From assembly GCA_009829735.1 (NCBI GenBank), contig CM020620.1:26320951-26384950 (forward strand): a stretch of DNA of 64,000 nt. The letters run 5' to 3'. Numbering within the stretch: position 1 is the stretch's first letter; the number at the start of each line of letters is the position of its first letter. The notes beneath the pieces are model-generated. The model made no database searches. It was not told the origin of the DNA and worked only from the letters and a program-made list of their open reading frames with translations. This document shows positions 60,652 through 64,000 of this stretch, piece by piece. Origin of the DNA: Pyropia yezoensis (taxonomy: Eukaryota; Rhodophyta; Bangiophyceae; Bangiales; Bangiaceae). Made by a program: the position numbers and the translations under genes.

Positions 60652-62838
60652 ATGTCTACCCAAGAGACGGGGAACGTTCAAGATGACGGATCGGCGTCGA
60701 CGCCGACCCCGGAGGTGACTACGGGAACCGGGATCGGGAACCCGATCGATAACATTGAGACGCCAATGCTTTCCGGTGCCGGATCGACGTTTGGCACGGC
60801 TCGGACGGCAGGAGGCGGGGGCCCGCCTCAACTGTCGTCGACCGACCTCACTCCGCCGCCTCCTTCACCAGGGGATTCCCTGATGGCATCATTGGCCCGC
60901 ATCGAGGCCCGGTTTTCCGGGCTCGACGCCCGTCAAGATCGGACGGAGGACGCAATGGCAGTGTTGATGTCAACACGGCACACGACGGGACCCCGTCGTG
61001 TTCCTCCCACACCGGTACGGTTCGAACCGGCCGGACTACTTTCGGAGTCCACCAGGGTCAACCCCGGTGTTGCTACTCCTGGACAACCCCCGGACACAAT
61101 GGGGTATGGGTCCGACTCGTCGGCAGAATTGGAACGGAGTCACACGGAGCGATACGCTCGGAGCACCCGAAGCGGACTCCGCGGACACGACCCGGCGGAT
61201 ACGTACGCCGGGGGAGAGTCGGTTGTTGGGGGAGAAGGTACCCTCTCGCAGTACCCCCACGACGAAGGAGGCCAGGCAACTCGGGTTCCCGAGGTGCCGA
61301 CGCCTGAAGTACCATCTTCAGTGGTGGAAGCTATGACCGCGCAGGTAACTGCGAGCCTACTGAAGCGGATGGAGTCCGATGAGTTCGCTCATCAACTGGC
61401 TAAGCGACTGGATATCCAGGACGCTGACACGGAGATCGTCAACGAGGTCTTCCGGTCGGTTCTTACTCCGGAACGTTATCGTTTGGAGGACCGCTCTACC
61501 ACCGTATCGGAATCGATGCGTAATACGTCGCATCGGGCGATCCGCTCTACGCAGACCCTTATGAAGGGAGTCCCTATGTTCGGGGGGCCGAACGGACGCC
61601 CGTTGGCAGTCATCGGCTTCTTGACGAGCTTCAAGGCAGCCGCAGACAAGGCGCTCGTTAACGAGGGGCTGGCCCTGGAGATCCTCCCGTTCTTTGTTGA
61701 TGAACGGGTGCGAGGCATTCTTCGCCAGGCATCCCCGATGCCGGGAATGAGGGTCGCGGCCACCCCCATGGATTACCGTGGGATATTGAAGGAGCTGCTG
61801 AGCAGCTACCTCAGTGAGGACAAGTGCGAGGACCACTATCGGGCCCTTCGCACTGCCACCGCCCAGTCCTGGGAGGATGAGGAGATGTTTGGACGCCGGA
61901 TCCAAGAGCTCGACTACGAGCTGGGGAAGCTCCTCGGAGAAGGGGAGCTACGGGCCATCCTGTTCGCAGGAGTACCCAACTACGTGCGGATATCCGCACG
62001 GGGCGCCAACACGGCACGGACGAACTTCAGTCGACTGATGCATAGTATGTGCAAGTCCCTAGGGGACGCCTACCGGGTTCTACACCCGGAGTGTGCCTTG
62101 GCCCCGAAGCCCAAGGGTGAGGGAGGCAAGCCCAGTCTTACCCCGGTACCGAGGCAAGAGAAGGTGGAACGCAAGGCCGCACCAGTGCTGGTGGCGACCG
62201 AACATACCCCTATTGGTGAGGATGACCCTCTAGTCGACCAACAGGGCCACCTGTTGCTACCGGCGACGCCGGTGATTGATGAACACGGTACGGTAGCGTA
62301 CATCGCCCCGGCTGGAACCCAGTTCCAGGTCAACGAAGGAACGGGACGGCGCGTCCCGTATGTGCGGACTACGGGGTACTCCCCGGTGACGGGTTACCCT
62401 CACCAACCCTTGCCAACATGGGCGGTGCGCACGGAGGCACCTCCGCAGATTGTGGGCCGACCCAACCGGTTGGGGGAGTCCATGTTCCGGTTGACCCAAG
62501 GACCCAAGGCTTACCAGGGAGCAGGCACTCGGGCGCCCGAGGGAGGCAACCGTAGCTACGGGGCTACCCCGATGCGACCTCAAGGGGGGACCGGCACGTC
62601 CGGGTGTATGTTGTGTGGGGATCCCCAGCACTGGGTGTCTTCCTGCCCACTCATCATCGAGGAGTCTCGGCGGGCAGCGGCGCAACGCAAGGCATCCACC
62701 GGGGGGTATCCCGCCCGAGCACCCGGACCCGCACCGGGTAGGCAGCCAGCTCCAGGTGGAGTACTGGCCGTCGAGGGGGCACCTCCTCAGCCGGATGTCC
62801 CGGCGGACAGCACCCTACCAAGGGCGGGAAACGAGTAA
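60652..62838 (+). CDS. gag: Gag polyprotein (copy B, complete)
   Basis: A 728-residue structural polyprotein forming the virus-like particle. ATG 60652 (MSTQETGNVQDDG) is the first in the transcript leader frame. Residues 1-210 are Pro/Ser/Thr/Gly-rich. About 225-500 is the helical capsid-like region (VNEVFRSVLTPERYR, ILPFFVDERVRGILRQ, SYLSEDKCEDHYRALR), the retrotransposon gag core. Near residue 650 is one CCHC knuckle (CMLCGDPQHWVSSC). The Pro/Ala-rich tail ends at TAA 62836-62838. The -1 frame of pol overlaps the last ~97 bases. Confidence 0.88.
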   Translation: MSTQETGNVQDDGSASTPTPEVTTGTGIGNPIDNIETPMLSGAGSTFGTARTAGGGGPPQLSSTDLTPPPPSPGDSLMASLARIEARFSGLDARQDRTEDAMAVLMSTRHTTGPRRVPPTPVRFEPAGLLSESTRVNPGVATPGQPPDTMGYGSDSSAELERSHTERYARSTRSGLRGHDPADTYAGGESVVGGEGTLSQYPHDEGGQATRVPEVPTPEVPSSVVEAMTAQVTASLLKRMESDEFAHQLAKRLDIQDADTEIVNEVFRSVLTPERYRLEDRSTTVSESMRNTSHRAIRSTQTLMKGVPMFGGPNGRPLAVIGFLTSFKAAADKALVNEGLALEILPFFVDERVRGILRQASPMPGMRVAATPMDYRGILKELLSSYLSEDKCEDHYRALRTATAQSWEDEEMFGRRIQELDYELGKLLGEGELRAILFAGVPNYVRISARGANTARTNFSRLMHSMCKSLGDAYRVLHPECALAPKPKGEGGKPSLTPVPRQEKVERKAAPVLVATEHTPIGEDDPLVDQQGHLLLPATPVIDEHGTVAYIAPAGTQFQVNEGTGRRVPYVRTTGYSPVTGYPHQPLPTWAVRTEAPPQIVGRPNRLGESMFRLTQGPKAYQGAGTRAPEGGNRSYGATPMRPQGGTGTSGCMLCGDPQHWVSSCPLIIEESRRAAAQRKASTGGYPARAPGPAPGRQPAPGGVLAVEGAPPQPDVPADSTLPRAGNE
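62826..62832 (+). other. Candidate -1 ribosomal frameshift site, copy B
   Basis: G GGA AAC in gag phase, one codon before the stop, exactly as in copy A. The bases before it differ from copy A (CTACCAAGGGC against CGGACGAGCAC), so the heptamer is conserved better than its surroundings. The hairpin seen downstream in copy A is only partly kept. Confidence 0.65.
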
Positions 62839-64000
62839 GAGGAAGGATGACCGGGGGGCGCTGGGGTCACCCAAGCAAGCCACCCCGGAGTACCGCGGGG
62901 AAAGCCCCACGGAGAGCGCGGTTGAGCCGACGCCGCATCAACCCCCGGGTACACCTTCCGGCCCCGACGACACGGCGTCAGGGGATTGATGACCAACCTC
63001 CAAGGTTGGGAGGAGAGGACGGGAAGCCCCGTCACGTTGAACCAGACAAGGGCCCTGTTCAGGATGCCCGAGCTACACCGGATATCGGTGTAGGACATGT
63101 GTTGTTTACCTTGGAGAACTTCAAGGTATCAGCCACACTGGGGGTTGACCCCCAGTCGACACGATCGTACTACCCTGTACTGGACACAGGGGCTGGACCC
63201 AACCTTATCCGGAAGGATACCCTCCCGGACAAGTGGCTTCCACGAGTCAGAGTGACTCGGGGACCCACCATCAAGGACGCGAATGGTCGACTCATTCGTA
63301 CGACCGCAGCGATGTCGCTGCAGGTTACCATCGGGGATCTCACCACGGAAGTTGACTTCCTGGTATGTGAAACGCTATCGGTGCCCTGCATACTGGGGTG
63401 CACCTTCATCAACGTTCACGTTGATGCAATCCGGCCAGGCCGGAGGACCGTCGAGCTTCAAGAAGCCGACGGGACGAAGCGAGGACACACGGCTATCGTC
63501 AGGGAACTGACGCTACAAGGAAGCCACGTTAACGTGGCTGAGGTGTACGCAAGCGTCGAGCCGAAGACACTTCGGTTGGCCAAGCGAACTCGCTTTGAGC
63601 CGTTGTCAGAGACAGTCCTCCCGGTTAACTGCGACCTCGCAGGCATCTGCAGAGTCCAGTCCAACCTACGGACGTACAAGCGCCATGGGTTGACCATGGC
63701 CAACGGTCTCATAGACCTCCCAGCAGGAGGGTCGTCCCTCCTAGTGATGGCGAACTATCGCCGTAAGGCAGTCACCCTCCCGAAGGGAACTATCCTCGGG
63801 ATTGCCGAACTCTACGAAGGAGATATCCTTACCCCTGATAAGGAAGGTCAAGTGGAACCACTTGAAGTACTGGCGGTCGCCGAGACCACCGAGCGACAGC
63901 AAACCGATGACGGGAAGCCTAACCCATCGGCGGCTCCGGCGGACCTGCCGCCAAAGGACCAAGAGGCCTTGAAGGCACTGGCCGAGGCTGACCTCGACCA
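62832..64000 (+). CDS. pol: Pol polyprotein, N-terminal part with protease (copy B, partial)
   Basis: The frame is open from the frameshift site to the window end with no stop. The protease motif DTGAGPNLI is present, followed by the region before RT. The in-frame ATG found at 554 in copy A is GTT here, and this copy has a different in-frame ATG at 62847, so no start codon is shared; this supports expression by frameshifting. Confidence 0.88.

Larger units (their letters stand above)
60063..64000 (+). mobile_element. Ty3/gypsy chromovirus-type element, copy B (3' part outside the window)
   Basis: It has a 5' LTR, primer binding site, intact gag and the beginning of pol, running off the end of the window. 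It matches copy A collinearly from 62483 on, without indels, with scattered substitutions, and has the same orientation. Gag and the visible part of pol show no stop codons, so this copy may be intact. Confidence 0.93.

Overview
The window looks like nuclear DNA of a GC-rich, intron-poor photosynthetic eukaryote. It encodes two apparent plastid-targeted proteins (a sedoheptulose-1,7-bisphosphatase and a one-helix LHC-like protein). It also encodes eukaryote-only proteins: ORC3, a SUMO E1 subunit, HYPK and a GATA factor. Genes have no intron or one small GT-AG intron, and intergenic DNA is rich in G/C homopolymers and (GGC)n. A bangiophyte red alga of the Porphyra/Pyropia type fits best, but this is inference from gene style, not a marker match.

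Layout. 1-8333: 3' three quarters of a Ty3/gypsy chromovirus (gag end, pol, detached chromodomain, a long antisense ORF, 3' LTR). 8371-9203: an inverted-repeat element. 9346-11915: a decayed DIRS-type (tyrosine recombinase) retroelement on the minus strand carrying a small MITE. 11930-13730: AT-richer unassigned DNA. 13731-31080: host genes in the order insulysin-type M16 protease (+), HYPK (+), peroxiredoxin Q (-), a phosphosite-repeat protein (+), one-helix protein (-), SUMO E1 subunit AOS1 (-), SBPase (+), interrupted by a triple MITE array at 27141-27497. 31331-32755: a TA-flanked inverted-repeat transposon followed by a hairpin array. 35460-36140: RING-H2 membrane protein (-). 36141-44934: mostly low-complexity or unassigned DNA with one MITE. 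44935-50495: GATA zinc-finger factor (+) and ORC3 (-), convergent. 51295-52890: a MITE and a retroelement fragment. 52953-55946: a large Pro/Gly/His-repeat protein with C-terminal helicase-associated-like repeats (-). 56319-57060: a 54-bp minisatellite. 58766-59339: a stand-alone HIRAN-domain gene with one intron. 60063-64000: the 5' LTR, gag and pol start of a second, closely related chromovirus copy in the same orientation.

The host genes do not form one pathway; they are ordinary nuclear housekeeping and plastid genes between mobile DNA. The most notable features are in the chromovirus. A canonical -1 slippery heptamer sits just before the gag stop in both copies, and an intact 789-codon antisense ORF lies between the chromodomain and the 3' LTR. 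Also notable are a 115-bp TA-targeting MITE family with three head-to-tail copies sharing single TA dinucleotides, the free-standing HIRAN protein, and the repeat/HA-like fusion protein. Two conserved genes (insulysin and ORC3) lose frame exactly at G/C homopolymers of 10 to 14 bases, so homopolymer length errors should be suspected throughout.
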